48,938 nucleotides of DNA from DSWT01 sp035415725 (lineage in GTDB: Bacteria; Chloroflexota; Anaerolineae; B4-G1; SLSP01), in contig DAOOGN010000018.1 in assembly GCA_035415725.1 (NCBI GenBank), positions 1 through 48,938 on the forward strand. The letters run 5' to 3'. Of the stretch, positions 31,822-40,066 are shown piece after piece (the first letter of the stretch is position 1; each line of letters starts with the position of its first letter). The translations under genes were made by a program, and so were the position numbers. The notes below the pieces were generated by a model. The model did no database searches and had not been told where the DNA came from. It saw only the letters and a list, made by a program, of their open reading frames with translations.

Positions 31822-34101
31822 ATGGCCGATAACACTCCCTGGCAAACCCTCGTCGGCGTCCTCGAACGTCTGACCTTCCAGAACGAGGAGAACGGCTACA
31901 CGGTGGCGAAGCTGATCCCCAAAGGGCAGCGCTACGAAGTCACCGTGGTCGGCACGCTCACGGGCGTCAATCCGGGCGAATCGGTGCGCCTGCGTGGGAT
32001 GTGGAGCACACACCCCAAGTACGGCCGCCAGTTTGAGGTCCGCGAGTACGTCGTCCAACTCCCGGCAACAGTCGAAGGCATCCGCAAGTACCTGGGCAGC
32101 GGCCTGATCAGGGGTGTGGGGCCGGTGAACGCCGGGCGCATCGTGGATTACTTCGGCCTCAAGACGCTGGACGTGATCGAAACGGATGTGAACCGCCTGC
32201 GCGAGGTGCCGGGGATCGGCGACAAGCGCACGGCGATGATCGCGCGCGCCTGGGAGGAGCAGAAGCACATCAAGGAGATCATGATCTTCCTGCAAAGCCA
32301 CGGCGTCAGCACCGGGCTGGCGGTGAAGATTTACAAGCAGTACGCGGATCAGGCGCTCGCTGTCGTCCGCAACGATCCCTACCGGCTGGCGAAGGACATC
32401 TACGGCATCGGCTTCAAGACGGCGGACAAGATCGCGCAGAAGATGGGCTTTGCCGTGGATGCGCCGGAACGCATCCAGGCCGGACTGCGCTATGCGCTGG
32501 GCACGTTCAGCGATGACGGCCATTGCTTCGCCCCGCGTGGTGACCTTCTCACTGCCGCCGCCGAACTCCTCGACGTCTCCCCTGAAGCGTGCGCGCCCCA
32601 GCTCGACATCCTCGTCCGGGCGGGGGAACTCATCGCCGAGGATGGCGCATCACGAACCGGCGAAGCGGCGAATCGGCAGGACGACTATCCGGCGTCGAGC
32701 CACCAGCAACCGGCTTCCGCTATCTATCTACCGCCTTTTTTCTACGCCGAAACCGGCGTCGCCAACAAACTACGCCAGTTGCAAACGAGTCCGCGTGACC
32801 GCCTGGCCGTTTTCCGGGGGGTGGAGTGGAATAAGGCGTTTGCCTGGCTTACGGAGCACAATCCTCTGCAATTGGCGGATCAGCAGCAGGCCGCCGTCAA
32901 AATGGCGCTCACAGAGAAGGTGAGTATCCTCACCGGCGGTCCCGGCACCGGCAAGACGACCATCACCCGCAGCATCATCCAGATGGTACAGGCGCAACGT
33001 TGCTCGGTGCTCTTGTGCGCGCCGACGGGGCGCGCCGCCAAGCGTCTCAGCGAAGCGACCGGCCTGGAGGCCAAGACCATCCACCGGCTGTTGGAAGTCA
33101 AGCCGTCTGAAGGCTTCCGCTTTCTGCGTGACCAGGAGAATCCGCTCGACGCGGATATGGTCATCGTCGATGAAACATCGATGGTGGACATCCTGCTGAT
33201 GAACCACCTGCTCAAGGCCGTGGAAGCGGGCAGTCATTTGCTCCTGGTAGGCGATGTGGATCAGTTGCCGTCGGTAGGCGCCGGGAACGTGCTGCACGAC
33301 TTGATCACCAGTGGAGTGATCCCCGTCACGCGGCTGGACACGATCTTCCGCCAGGCCGAGGACAGCTACATCATCGTCAACGCGCACCGTATCCAGCGCG
33401 GTGAGATGCCGGTGTGCAACGCCCCGGCGCGGGATTTCTTCCTGTTTGCGGCAGACGACGCCGGGCGTGCTGCCGATCTGATCCTTGACATTGTGGCGCA
33501 ACGCATCCCGGCGAAATTCGGCTACGACGCCGACCGCGACATCCAGGTGCTCAGCCCAATGCACCGGGGCGCGGCGGGCGTGGGGGAACTGAACCGGCGC
33601 TTGCAGGAACGGCTGAATCCGCCGGACCCGCGCAAGGCGGAAGCGGCTCACGGTTCGCGCGTCTTCCGTGTGGGCGACCGCGTGATGCAGATCCACAATG
33701 ATTATGACCGCCAGGTCTTCAACGGTGACATGGGGCGGGTCACGGCGCTGGATCTGGAGGAGCATACGCTCACAGTGGACTTCGACGGCATGTCGGTGGG
33801 ATACGAGTTTACGGAATTGGACGAGTTGGTTCACGCCTACGCCGTGAGCATCCACAAGTCGCAGGGATCGGAGTTCCCGGTGGCGGTGATCCCGCTTCTG
33901 ACGCAGCACTATATGCTGTTGCAGCGCAATCTGCTTTACACGGGCGTGACGCGGGCCCAGTCGCTCGTCGTTCTGGTGGGGAACCGGCGCGCCCTTGCCA
34001 TCGCCGTGCGCAACGACAAAGTCGCGCAGCGCCACACCCGCCTGGCCGAGCGCCTGCTGGCGTGGATGCCGTCCCCGGCGCGGGGATATGGGGCGAGATA
34101 G
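31822..34101 (+). CDS. recD2: RecD2-type ATP-dependent DNA helicase
   Basis: A 759-residue superfamily 1B 5'-3' helicase of the RecD2/TraA-like group, found in bacteria without RecBCD. An N-terminal OB-like domain and helix-hairpin-helix region (EVPGIGDKRTAMIARAW and KDIYGIGFKTADKIAQ) precede the motor: Walker A ILTGGPGTGKTTITRS, motif Ia CAPTGRAAKRLSE, Walker B ADMVIVDETSMVDI, motif III LLLVGDVDQLPSVGAGNVL and motif VI AYAVSIHKSQGSEFPVAVIP. Between the N-terminal domain and the motor lies a short low-complexity insert (GASRTGEAANRQDDYPASSH). No ribosome site is visible before the ATG at 31822. Confidence 0.95.
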   Translation: MADNTPWQTLVGVLERLTFQNEENGYTVAKLIPKGQRYEVTVVGTLTGVNPGESVRLRGMWSTHPKYGRQFEVREYVVQLPATVEGIRKYLGSGLIRGVGPVNAGRIVDYFGLKTLDVIETDVNRLREVPGIGDKRTAMIARAWEEQKHIKEIMIFLQSHGVSTGLAVKIYKQYADQALAVVRNDPYRLAKDIYGIGFKTADKIAQKMGFAVDAPERIQAGLRYALGTFSDDGHCFAPRGDLLTAAAELLDVSPEACAPQLDILVRAGELIAEDGASRTGEAANRQDDYPASSHQQPASAIYLPPFFYAETGVANKLRQLQTSPRDRLAVFRGVEWNKAFAWLTEHNPLQLADQQQAAVKMALTEKVSILTGGPGTGKTTITRSIIQMVQAQRCSVLLCAPTGRAAKRLSEATGLEAKTIHRLLEVKPSEGFRFLRDQENPLDADMVIVDETSMVDILLMNHLLKAVEAGSHLLLVGDVDQLPSVGAGNVLHDLITSGVIPVTRLDTIFRQAEDSYIIVNAHRIQRGEMPVCNAPARDFFLFAADDAGRAADLILDIVAQRIPAKFGYDADRDIQVLSPMHRGAAGVGELNRRLQERLNPPDPRKAEAAHGSRVFRVGDRVMQIHNDYDRQVFNGDMGRVTALDLEEHTLTVDFDGMSVGYEFTELDELVHAYAVSIHKSQGSEFPVAVIPLLTQHYMLLQRNLLYTGVTRAQSLVVLVGNRRALAIAVRNDKVAQRHTRLAERLLAWMPSPARGYGAR

Positions 34102-34200
34102 ACGATAGACAAGGCTACTTTAATGGCCGCGTCATGGGTCAAAATGGATACGGATGATCTGGTTACGAGTGTGTGAGTCTTTGGGCAAAGCTCGTCATTT

Positions 34201-34238
34201 ATACAGGCGCTGCGCTGGTTCGAACGCAGCGCCTGTAT
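34201..34238. repeat. 14-bp perfect inverted repeat between convergent genes
   Basis: ATACAGGCGCTGCG (34201-34214) and CGCAGCGCCTGTAT (34225-34238) pair perfectly around a 10-nt loop, between recD2 and the convergent oxidoreductase gene. It may act as a bidirectional terminator, though T-runs are poor. Confidence 0.65.
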
Positions 34239-34263
34239 GATGCTATTGGCTGTTGCTATAGAT

Positions 34264-35508
34264 TTACAGGAATACCACGCGGCCTTCTTTCCGGGCTTGC
34301 TCCGCCGCAAAGACCATCAGGTGGGATTCCAATGTCTCGTCTGGGCCGGAGAGGATGTGGCGCGGGTCCTCGTCGATGAGCGCCTGGGTGAAGTGATGCA
34401 TCAGCCAGTAGTCGCCGCCGCCATGCCCGCCCAGCACCGGGCCGGCGTCGGCTTCGGTGTCGATGGTGTGTGTGCTGTCGGTCATGAAGTCATAGTGATG
34501 AATATAGCGTCCGTCGCCGGTCAATTCTCCACGTGTGCCGAACAGGTGCGTCTCGCGGTCGCGCATCCGCGTGAAGGCCATCATCGTGAAGCTGGCCGTT
34601 CTTCCCCCGGCAAATTGTAGATTGACAACCTGGTTATCCACCACATCGTTGTCGCAGGCGTAGACGCAGCGTCCGTAGGGGCCGGTGCGCAACGCCTCCA
34701 GCACGGTCTCACGGTTCACCGTGGGCGTGAGCACGTCCAGGGGCCAGCCGCTGTACCCACGTTCCAGCGCTGTCATGTAGATGCGCCGGGCGGAATAGGG
34801 GCAGTTCGACTCGACGGCGCAGTCGAGGCAGCGGTCGCTCGCGCCTGTGGGCTGTTCCTCTTTGCGGAAATGCTTGAGCGTGCCGAACGAGGACACCGCT
34901 TCGCAGGAGACGCCCATCACATAGCGCAGCCAGTCGATGTCGTGGCACGACTTGGTGAGCAGCATCGGGCCGGATTCGCTCTCATGACGCCAGTTGCCGC
35001 GCACGAAGGAGTGTGCCTGGTGCCAGAAGCCCACCGGCTCAAGGTGCTGGATGCTGACTAGGTCGCCGATGGCACCGGACTCGATGAGGGCCTTGAGCCG
35101 CTGCGTGAAGCGGGTGTAGCGCATCACGTGGCACACGCCGAAGAGAACGCCCGCCGCTTTGACCGTGTCCACGATGGCGCGACATTCCTCCGCGGTGGGG
35201 GCCAGCGGCTTTTCCAGCAGCACGTGATAGCCGAGTTTGGCGAAGGCCATCGCCGGTTCCGTGTGCATCCGGTCCTGTGTAGCGATGATGACCGCATCCG
35301 CGAACCTGGGCCGTTCTGCGGCGTCCTTCCAATCCGTGAAGACGTTTCCCGCCGGGATATGGTGTGTGGTGACCAGCCTCTCGCGGTAAGTGTCGCGCGG
35401 CTCCGCCACGCCGATCACCTGTCCGCGGTGGGGGACCTCGTGAAAATACGTCGCATAGCCGCTGCCGCGCGATCCGGCGCCGATGATGAGAATTTTGGGA
35501 TTGTGCAT
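34264..35508 (-). CDS. Gfo/Idh/MocA-family oxidoreductase
   Basis: A 414-residue NAD(P)-dependent sugar-type dehydrogenase. The N-terminal Rossmann fold shows KILIIGAGSRGSGYATYFHE, followed by the family motif LLEKPLAPTAEECRAIVDT. The catalytic region has KSCHDIDWLRYVMG, with the conserved D-x-x-x. A cysteine cluster (CLDCAVESNCPYSARRIY) interrupts the C-terminal beta-sheet domain, seen in a subset of this family. The substrate cannot be told from sequence. The ATG at 35508 has AAGGAG upstream. Confidence 0.9.
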   Translation of the reverse strand: MHNPKILIIGAGSRGSGYATYFHEVPHRGQVIGVAEPRDTYRERLVTTHHIPAGNVFTDWKDAAERPRFADAVIIATQDRMHTEPAMAFAKLGYHVLLEKPLAPTAEECRAIVDTVKAAGVLFGVCHVMRYTRFTQRLKALIESGAIGDLVSIQHLEPVGFWHQAHSFVRGNWRHESESGPMLLTKSCHDIDWLRYVMGVSCEAVSSFGTLKHFRKEEQPTGASDRCLDCAVESNCPYSARRIYMTALERGYSGWPLDVLTPTVNRETVLEALRTGPYGRCVYACDNDVVDNQVVNLQFAGGRTASFTMMAFTRMRDRETHLFGTRGELTGDGRYIHHYDFMTDSTHTIDTEADAGPVLGGHGGGDYWLMHHFTQALIDEDPRHILSGPDETLESHLMVFAAEQARKEGRVVFL

Positions 35509-35915
35509 AAGGGAACTCCTTTCTGTGAATTTGGCTCTGTGCTTAAATCGCGTTATGTTTTTGCATAAAGATGTGTGCCCTCTTGATGCCTGCCACGGCG
35601 CTGCGTTCGTCCGCGGCGTGGATGATGTGGCTCAAGAGAGTCGAAAGTTCATAGCTAAAAGCTGATTGCTATGAGTAGATTTTGCTCAATTCGGCCAATA
35701 GTCAAGCGCCGGGGCGTAGCCACACCTTCACCAGAATCCCTCCTTCCCCAGGGAGGGCAGGGGGATGGACACATAGAAACACACCTGTCCCGTCATTCAT
35801 GAGTGCTGGGCATACCCAAATCCGTGCACAGCCTGCTACAGAAAACAAGTTGCTTCGCAAGATTCATTGGCTCGAATCAATACTTTTACTCAATTCTTAA
35901 GGCCTGGGTTTCTGG
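35509..35915. repeat. Intergenic region with an inverted family A repeat
   Basis: Positions about 35776-35885 match family A in reverse orientation (GGGCATACCCAAATCCGTGC and neighbours), preceded at 35715-35770 by a G/C-rich stretch like family B. The remainder up to the fusA2 promoter shows no gene. Confidence 0.65.
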
Positions 35916-35943
35916 TTGACTTTGTATTAAAATCGTTTACAAT
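35916..35943 (+). promoter_or_regulatory. Promoter of the EF-G gene
   Basis: TTGACT (35916-35921) and TACAAT (35938-35943) are 16 bp apart in an AT-rich stretch. Initiation is expected near 35950, about 80 bases before the start codon, so the terminator-like hairpin at 35971 would be inside the 5' untranslated region. Confidence 0.65.
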
Positions 35944-35970
35944 AAGCTCCTGTAGTACCCGCGTCACAAC

Positions 35971-35996
35971 GACGGCCTTCAGGCCGTCTTTGTTTG
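35971..35996 (+). terminator. Terminator-like hairpin in the 5' leader of the EF-G gene
   Basis: GACGGCC (35971-35977), TTCA loop, GGCCGTC (35982-35988), then TTTGTTTG. With the promoter just upstream it could attenuate transcription. It also resembles the hairpin of dispersed family C (GACGCCTTCAGGCGTC), so it may be a recruited repeat. Confidence 0.5.
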
Positions 35997-36032
35997 TCTA
36001 AGAGTCGCGTATTTGGGGAGGAGCGTTAGACG

Positions 36033-38096
36033 ATGAAGGAATACACAACACAGAAGATTCGTAACATTGCCCTGATCGGACATGGCAGTTCCGGTAAGAC
36101 GACGTGGACGGAGGCGGTGTTGTTCTTGAGCAAGGCCACGAATCGCCGGGGTAAGGTCGAAGACGGCACCACGGTGACTGACTTTGATGAGGAAGAGATT
36201 CGGCGCCGAATTTCGTTGAGCACAGCCTTGGCGCCGGTAGAATGGAATGGTTATAAGATAAACATTCTCGACACGCCGGGGTATACGGATTTTGTAGGTG
36301 AAGTGCGGAGCGCCTTGCGTGTCGCCGATGCGGCGGTGGTTTTTGTCGATGCGGCTGCCGGCGTCGAGGTGGGCACCGAGCTGACCTGGGGGTATGCCGA
36401 AGATGAAAAACTGCCGAAAGTTGTCCTGATCAACAAGATGGATCGGGAAAATGCGAATTTCGACAAGGCGTTGCAATCCTTGTCCGCTAGCTTCAGTGGG
36501 CCATTTCTGCCTATGCTATTGCCCATCGGCGCCCAGGCCGATTTCAAGGGCGTGGTCAATGTGCTGGAGAAGCAAGCCTATCTGGGGGCGAAAAGCGAAC
36601 CTGCGCCTGTCCCTGCCGGAATGGTCGACCAGGTGAACGAGCTTTACACGAAGATCGTTGAAGCGGCGGTTGAGGCCGATGAGGCGTTGATGGAGAAGTA
36701 TTTTGCGGATGAGCCTTTGACGGCGGAAGAAATTTCCGCCGGCCTGCGTAAGGTCATCAGCGCGGGCGCTTATGTACCGGTATTGGCGACTGCCGGAGGC
36801 AGCGACATGATTGGGCTGGGCGCGGTAGTCGATTTGTTGATCCAGATTGTTCCAGCGCCTGACGACCATACCTTTACGGCAGTGGGCCCGTCTGGTGAGG
36901 AAGAGCTGGCGATCAGCGACCTTTCTCCCCTGGCCTTGCTGGTCTTCAAGACGACGGCGGATCCTTATGTCGGAAAACTTACCTACTTCCGCGTGTATGG
37001 CGGCGTGGCAAATGCCGGGGACACCGTCTACAACAGCCGGGCCGGTGTGGAAGAGCGGCTGGGGCAGACCTATGTGATGCGTGGCAAAGAGCAGATTCCT
37101 GTAGAACGGCTACATGCCGGCGACATTGGCAGCGTTGCCAAGATGAACGAAACCTTGACCGGCGACACTTTGTGCGCCAGGGACCATGTCCTTACCCTAC
37201 GTGGGCCCCTCTTCCCCCATCCACTGTATACGGTAGCCGTCTTGCCCAAGACGAAAGGGGATACGGCCAAAATGGTGCCGACGCTGGCCCGTATCTGTGA
37301 AGAAGACCCCACGCTCCATTGGCATCAGGACCCCACCACGCGCGAGACGATCCTCGCGGGCATGGGAGATGCGCACGTAGAAACGGCGGTGCGTCGCATC
37401 CAAAGCCGCTTTGGGGTGGGACTGGAAACCAAGACCCCCAAGGTGCCGTACAAAGAGACCATCACCGCGACGAATACTTCCCAATACCGCCATAAGAAGC
37501 AGAGCGGTGGCGCGGGACAATTCGCCGAAGTTCATATGCGCGTTGAACCGAAGGAACGCGACAGCGGCTTCCAGTATGAATGGGAGGTTTTCGGGGGACG
37601 CATTTCCAGCTCGTTCAGGCCCTCGATTGAAAAGGGCATCAAGTCGGTGATGTCACAGGGCATCATCGCCGGTTATCCGATTGTGGATGTGCTTGTTGCC
37701 ATCACCGATGGTAAGGAACACCCGGTGGACTCAAAAGACATTGCTTTCCAGATTGCCGGGCGCGAGGGCTTCAAACAGGCGTTTCTGGGAGCAAAGCCGG
37801 TGTTGTTAGAACCTATTTACAACTTTGTCATCACGGTACCGGAGGAGTATGCGGGCGCCGTGATGTCTGACCTGAACACTCGGCGGGCACGCGTCCAGGG
37901 TATGGGGCAGGCGGGGAAAAAGGCGGTGATTACGGCACTGGCGCCTCTGGCGGAGATGTTACAATATGCCACCCATCTGCGGGCGATCACGCAGGGCCGT
38001 GGCGTCTATTCGATGGAACTTTCGCACTATGACGTGGTGCCGGCGCATTTGACCCCGCAGATCATTGAGCAAGCCAAGATCGAGACAGAAGAGTAA
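36033..38096 (+). CDS. Elongation factor G paralogue (EF-G2 type)
   Basis: A 687-residue translational GTPase with all five EF-G domains. G1 is GHGSSGKTT, G3 DTPGYTDF and G4 NKMD; switch I reads EEIRRRISLSTALAPVEW. Typical EF-G has GHIDAGKTT at G1, so this belongs to the EF-G-like (EF-G2, FusA2) group whose members may work in translocation without recycling or under special conditions. Domain IV has the loop SGGAGQFAEVHMRVEP and domain V YDVVPAHLTPQII. The usual str operon neighbours (rpsL, rpsG, tuf) are absent, which supports a paralogue. The ATG at 36033 has GGGGAGGAG upstream. Confidence 0.88.
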   Translation: MKEYTTQKIRNIALIGHGSSGKTTWTEAVLFLSKATNRRGKVEDGTTVTDFDEEEIRRRISLSTALAPVEWNGYKINILDTPGYTDFVGEVRSALRVADAAVVFVDAAAGVEVGTELTWGYAEDEKLPKVVLINKMDRENANFDKALQSLSASFSGPFLPMLLPIGAQADFKGVVNVLEKQAYLGAKSEPAPVPAGMVDQVNELYTKIVEAAVEADEALMEKYFADEPLTAEEISAGLRKVISAGAYVPVLATAGGSDMIGLGAVVDLLIQIVPAPDDHTFTAVGPSGEEELAISDLSPLALLVFKTTADPYVGKLTYFRVYGGVANAGDTVYNSRAGVEERLGQTYVMRGKEQIPVERLHAGDIGSVAKMNETLTGDTLCARDHVLTLRGPLFPHPLYTVAVLPKTKGDTAKMVPTLARICEEDPTLHWHQDPTTRETILAGMGDAHVETAVRRIQSRFGVGLETKTPKVPYKETITATNTSQYRHKKQSGGAGQFAEVHMRVEPKERDSGFQYEWEVFGGRISSSFRPSIEKGIKSVMSQGIIAGYPIVDVLVAITDGKEHPVDSKDIAFQIAGREGFKQAFLGAKPVLLEPIYNFVITVPEEYAGAVMSDLNTRRARVQGMGQAGKKAVITALAPLAEMLQYATHLRAITQGRGVYSMELSHYDVVPAHLTPQIIEQAKIETEE

Positions 38097-38112
38097 GGCA
38101 TTCTGACATGAA

Positions 38113-38140
38113 ACGGGCCGGAGAAGCACATCCGGCCCGT
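38113..38140 (+). terminator. Hairpin after the EF-G gene
   Basis: ACGGGCCGGA (38113-38122) and TCCGGCCCGT (38131-38140) form a perfect 10-bp stem 16 bases after the stop codon; the T-run is weak. Confidence 0.6.
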
Positions 38141-38174
38141 TGCGTGTTCTGATGTACAAAAAACGTATCTATGT

Positions 38175-38264
38175 GGAGGATTTGTAGTGACGCCTTCAGG
38201 CGTCTCTTAGGAGCTAAGAACGGCTAAAGCCGTCACTACAAACGGAAATTTGCGTAAGTCCTAT
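38175..38264 (+). repeat. Dispersed repeat family C, copy 1
   Basis: About 90 bp nearly identical to 48528-48615. It contains two hairpins (GACGCCTTCAGGCGTC and ACGGCTAAAGCCGT) and ends in ATTTGCGTAAGTCCTAT. Confidence 0.9.
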
Positions 38265-38268
38265 AGAA

Positions 38269-38376
38269 GAAACCCGCCTATCTCGTCATCCAAAAGCGCC
38301 TGGCATACCCAAATCCGCGCCAAACCTGGTATAGAGAATCAATTGTTTCGCCAGGTTGACTGGCCTGAATAGACAC
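38269..38376 (-). repeat. Dispersed repeat family A, inverted copy
   Basis: The reverse complement of this segment matches 23925-24033 over most of its length, including TATTCAGGC, the TACCAGGTTTGGCGCGGATT block, TATGCCAGGCGCT and GACGAGATAGGCG. It lies directly after a family C copy. Confidence 0.85.
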
Positions 38377-38377
38377 C

Positions 38378-38416
38378 CCAAAAAACACATCTGGAGCATA
38401 GACACCCCAGATGTGT
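38378..38416 (-). terminator. Intrinsic terminator of the bL25 gene
   Basis: On the minus strand a 10-bp stem, ACACATCTGG (38416-38407) with CCAGATGTGT (38394-38385), is followed by a run of six T (38385-38380). It lies about 30 bases past the bL25 stop codon. Confidence 0.85.
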
Positions 38417-38444
38417 TGTGGTGAGCGCTGGTAGACGACTGGCG

Positions 38445-39110
38445 CTACTTTTCGGCAGGTTGTGCTTCCTCTTCCTCGACCGGCCGTTTGCGAATAACCT
38501 CGACCTCGACCGTCTCTGGCGCCGCCGTGAGTTCTTCCTTTTCTTCTTCTGCTTCAGCATAGGTGACCTGCACCACAACTTCATTAGGCATATTGCGGAT
38601 GGTCACACCTGGGGGCGGCGTAATATCTCCAACGGTAATCGACTGCCCGATAGCGGTGATAGCGGAAATGTCGACATGAATGGCATGAACCAGGTCTGTC
38701 GGCAGAGCTTCGATTTCCAATTCGTTCATCACCTGCAATAAGATGCCGCCAAACGTCTCGACCGCCGGGGATTTGCCGGTCAGAACGACCGAGACAGGAA
38801 CCCGCACCGTCTCTTTGAGGTTCAGAGCTTGCAGGTCAAGGTGGATCACATTGCGTTTTGTCGTATGATGTTGCACGTCGCGGAAGATCGCCAGATACGG
38901 CTCTGGGGTTCCCTCCACGTAAACCTGTACCGTCGAGCTGGTTCCGGCCTTGCTGATAGCCTTTTCGACTTCGCGGCTGTTAAATTGCACCGGGATAGCT
39001 TCAAAGGTATGTCCATAGATCACACCAGGAACAATATCTTTACGGCGCAACGTTTTGACCTTTTTCCCGACGACGGTTCGAGGGGTTGCGCGTAATTCTA
39101 GAACTTCCAT
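38445..39110 (-). CDS. rplY: 50S ribosomal protein bL25, long (CTC) form
   Basis: A 221-residue bL25 with the C-terminal TL5/CTC domain. The 5S-rRNA-binding N-terminal domain starts MEVLELRATPRTVVGKKVKTLRRKDIVPGVIYGH and includes TKRNVIHLDLQALNLKETVRVPV. The second domain has GGILLQVMNELEIEALPTDL. The tail is very acidic (AEAEEEKEELTAAPE, then VEEEEAQPAEK), as in other long forms. The ATG at 39110 is preferred since GGAGG lies eight bases upstream and it gives the normal N terminus; an earlier ATG would add 27 unrelated residues. Confidence 0.93.
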   Translation of the reverse strand: MEVLELRATPRTVVGKKVKTLRRKDIVPGVIYGHTFEAIPVQFNSREVEKAISKAGTSSTVQVYVEGTPEPYLAIFRDVQHHTTKRNVIHLDLQALNLKETVRVPVSVVLTGKSPAVETFGGILLQVMNELEIEALPTDLVHAIHVDISAITAIGQSITVGDITPPPGVTIRNMPNEVVVQVTYAEAEEEKEELTAAPETVEVEVIRKRPVEEEEAQPAEK

Positions 39111-39220
39111 TCTCGATTCCTCCATTTGCCTTTCTGTCAGCCTGGGTCCATGAAATAGGCCGTTCCTACTGCGGCCCAGCGTCACAGGCAAAGGCTATTG
39201 TAACGCAAACCGATGCTTTG

Positions 39221-39610
39221 TCAAACTTCCGAGTGGGTTTTGAACAGCAAGGTCACGGGGAGGCGCTTCTCCATTTGTGTGATGGTGTACCAGGATAAAC
39301 CTAGAGCGGCAATCTGGATACCCAGCCAGAGTCCATTCCAATTTCCGGCAGCGTTCTTTAGATTGGGTAAAAGCATCATCAGACGGACGACGATATTAAT
39401 CCCTTGTATGAAAATCAAGGCGCTTCGTCCGGCCTCAGGGGAAAGCCAGCCGTTGTTCATCGCCACCCATGCAATCGCCAAAAGAATAAATAACCCCGGC
39501 GGCAATACCGCAGCTTGCGGCGCTGTTTGAAAGAAGGCCGGGGGATAGATGATGAGAGCAACGGCCTGTAAAACCAATAAAATGATCAGTTGTAAGCGTT
39601 GTTTAGACAT
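39221..39610 (-). CDS. Small hypothetical membrane protein
   Basis: A 129-residue protein with about four hydrophobic segments (LQLIILLVLQAVALIIYPPA, GLFILLAIAWVAM, ALIFIQGINIVVRLMMLLP and WLGIQIAALGLSWYTI) and a short basic N terminus. I do not recognise a family. The ATG at 39610 has AAGGGAG eight bases upstream, which supports translation. It stands alone between the bL25 gene and a repeat. Confidence 0.7.
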   Translation of the reverse strand: MSKQRLQLIILLVLQAVALIIYPPAFFQTAPQAAVLPPGLFILLAIAWVAMNNGWLSPEAGRSALIFIQGINIVVRLMMLLPNLKNAAGNWNGLWLGIQIAALGLSWYTITQMEKRLPVTLLFKTHSEV

Positions 39611-39651
39611 CTTGGACTCCCTTGAAGATAGCTGCAGAGCATACAGAGAAA

Positions 39652-39732
39652 GTATCTATTCAGGCTAGCCAACCTCGCGGAGCAACTTATCCCCTATACC
39701 AGCTTTGGCGCGGATTTTAGTATGCCAGTTCT
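39652..39732 (+). repeat. Dispersed repeat family A, shortened copy
   Basis: It begins GTATCTATTCAGGCTAGCC like 23925 and continues through ACTTATCCCCTATACCAG and GGCGCGGATTTTAGTATGCC, then ends early. The rest of 39611-39830 shows no gene. Confidence 0.8.
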
Positions 39733-39830
39733 TTGTATCCTGTGTATGGAAACATTATATTGGACATTCTCCTAACGTCAAATATGCCAGCGCGACAGTC
39801 AGTGACATTTGTAATGTCTTCGCCGGGTAT

Positions 39831-39858
39831 TTGACACTTGTTGCGTTTCCTGTACAAT
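39831..39858 (+). promoter_or_regulatory. Promoter of the ABC transporter operon
   Basis: A perfect TTGACA (39831-39836) and TACAAT (39853-39858) with 16 bp spacing. Initiation is expected near 39865, 200 bases before the first structural gene. Confidence 0.75.
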
Positions 39859-39878
39859 AAGACAAGTCGGTGATGCGG

Positions 39879-39902
39879 CTTCCGCCCCTCGGAAGTTTTT
39901 TT
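39879..39902 (+). terminator. Promoter-proximal intrinsic terminator
   Basis: CTTCCG (39879-39884), loop, CGGAAG (39890-39895), then seven T (39896-39902). It lies only about 15 bases after the expected transcription start, so most transcripts would stop at about 40 nt unless termination is blocked. Confidence 0.8.
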
Positions 39903-39931
39903 CGCCGGCTAGACCAGGCTGAGGAGGTGAC

Positions 39932-39967
39932 ATGGAGCGATTACATCAAGAGGACAGCTATAGGTAG
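39932..39967 (+). CDS. Candidate 11-residue leader peptide
   Basis: ATG at 39932 follows a strong ribosome site (GAGGAGGTGAC) and encodes MERLHQEDSYR before TAG. It lies between the promoter-proximal terminator and the substrate-binding protein gene. It is not enriched in Leu, Ile or Val, so classical branched-chain attenuation is not indicated. It may also be a chance ORF behind a real ribosome site. Confidence 0.4.
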   Translation: MERLHQEDSYR

Positions 39968-40066
39968 GGGGCGGTTCAGCTAAGGATTCTCGATTTCTGA
40001 TGGTCATCCTTAGCCTTCATTGTTATCTCGGTTATCTCAGATGAAAATTCAGCAAGGAGGAGTGAG

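Noticed and set aside
32770..34035. A 421-codon frame antisense to recD2, and similar antisense frames at 31606-32523, 27865-29106, 22948-23907 and 47394-48413
   Set aside because: Each lies opposite a confidently identified gene and shows no family motif; typical of codon bias in GC-rich DNA.
39932..39967. Classical branched-chain amino-acid attenuator peptide
   Set aside because: The peptide has only one Leu and no Ile or Val, and the terminator is upstream, not downstream, of it; kept only as a candidate ORF.
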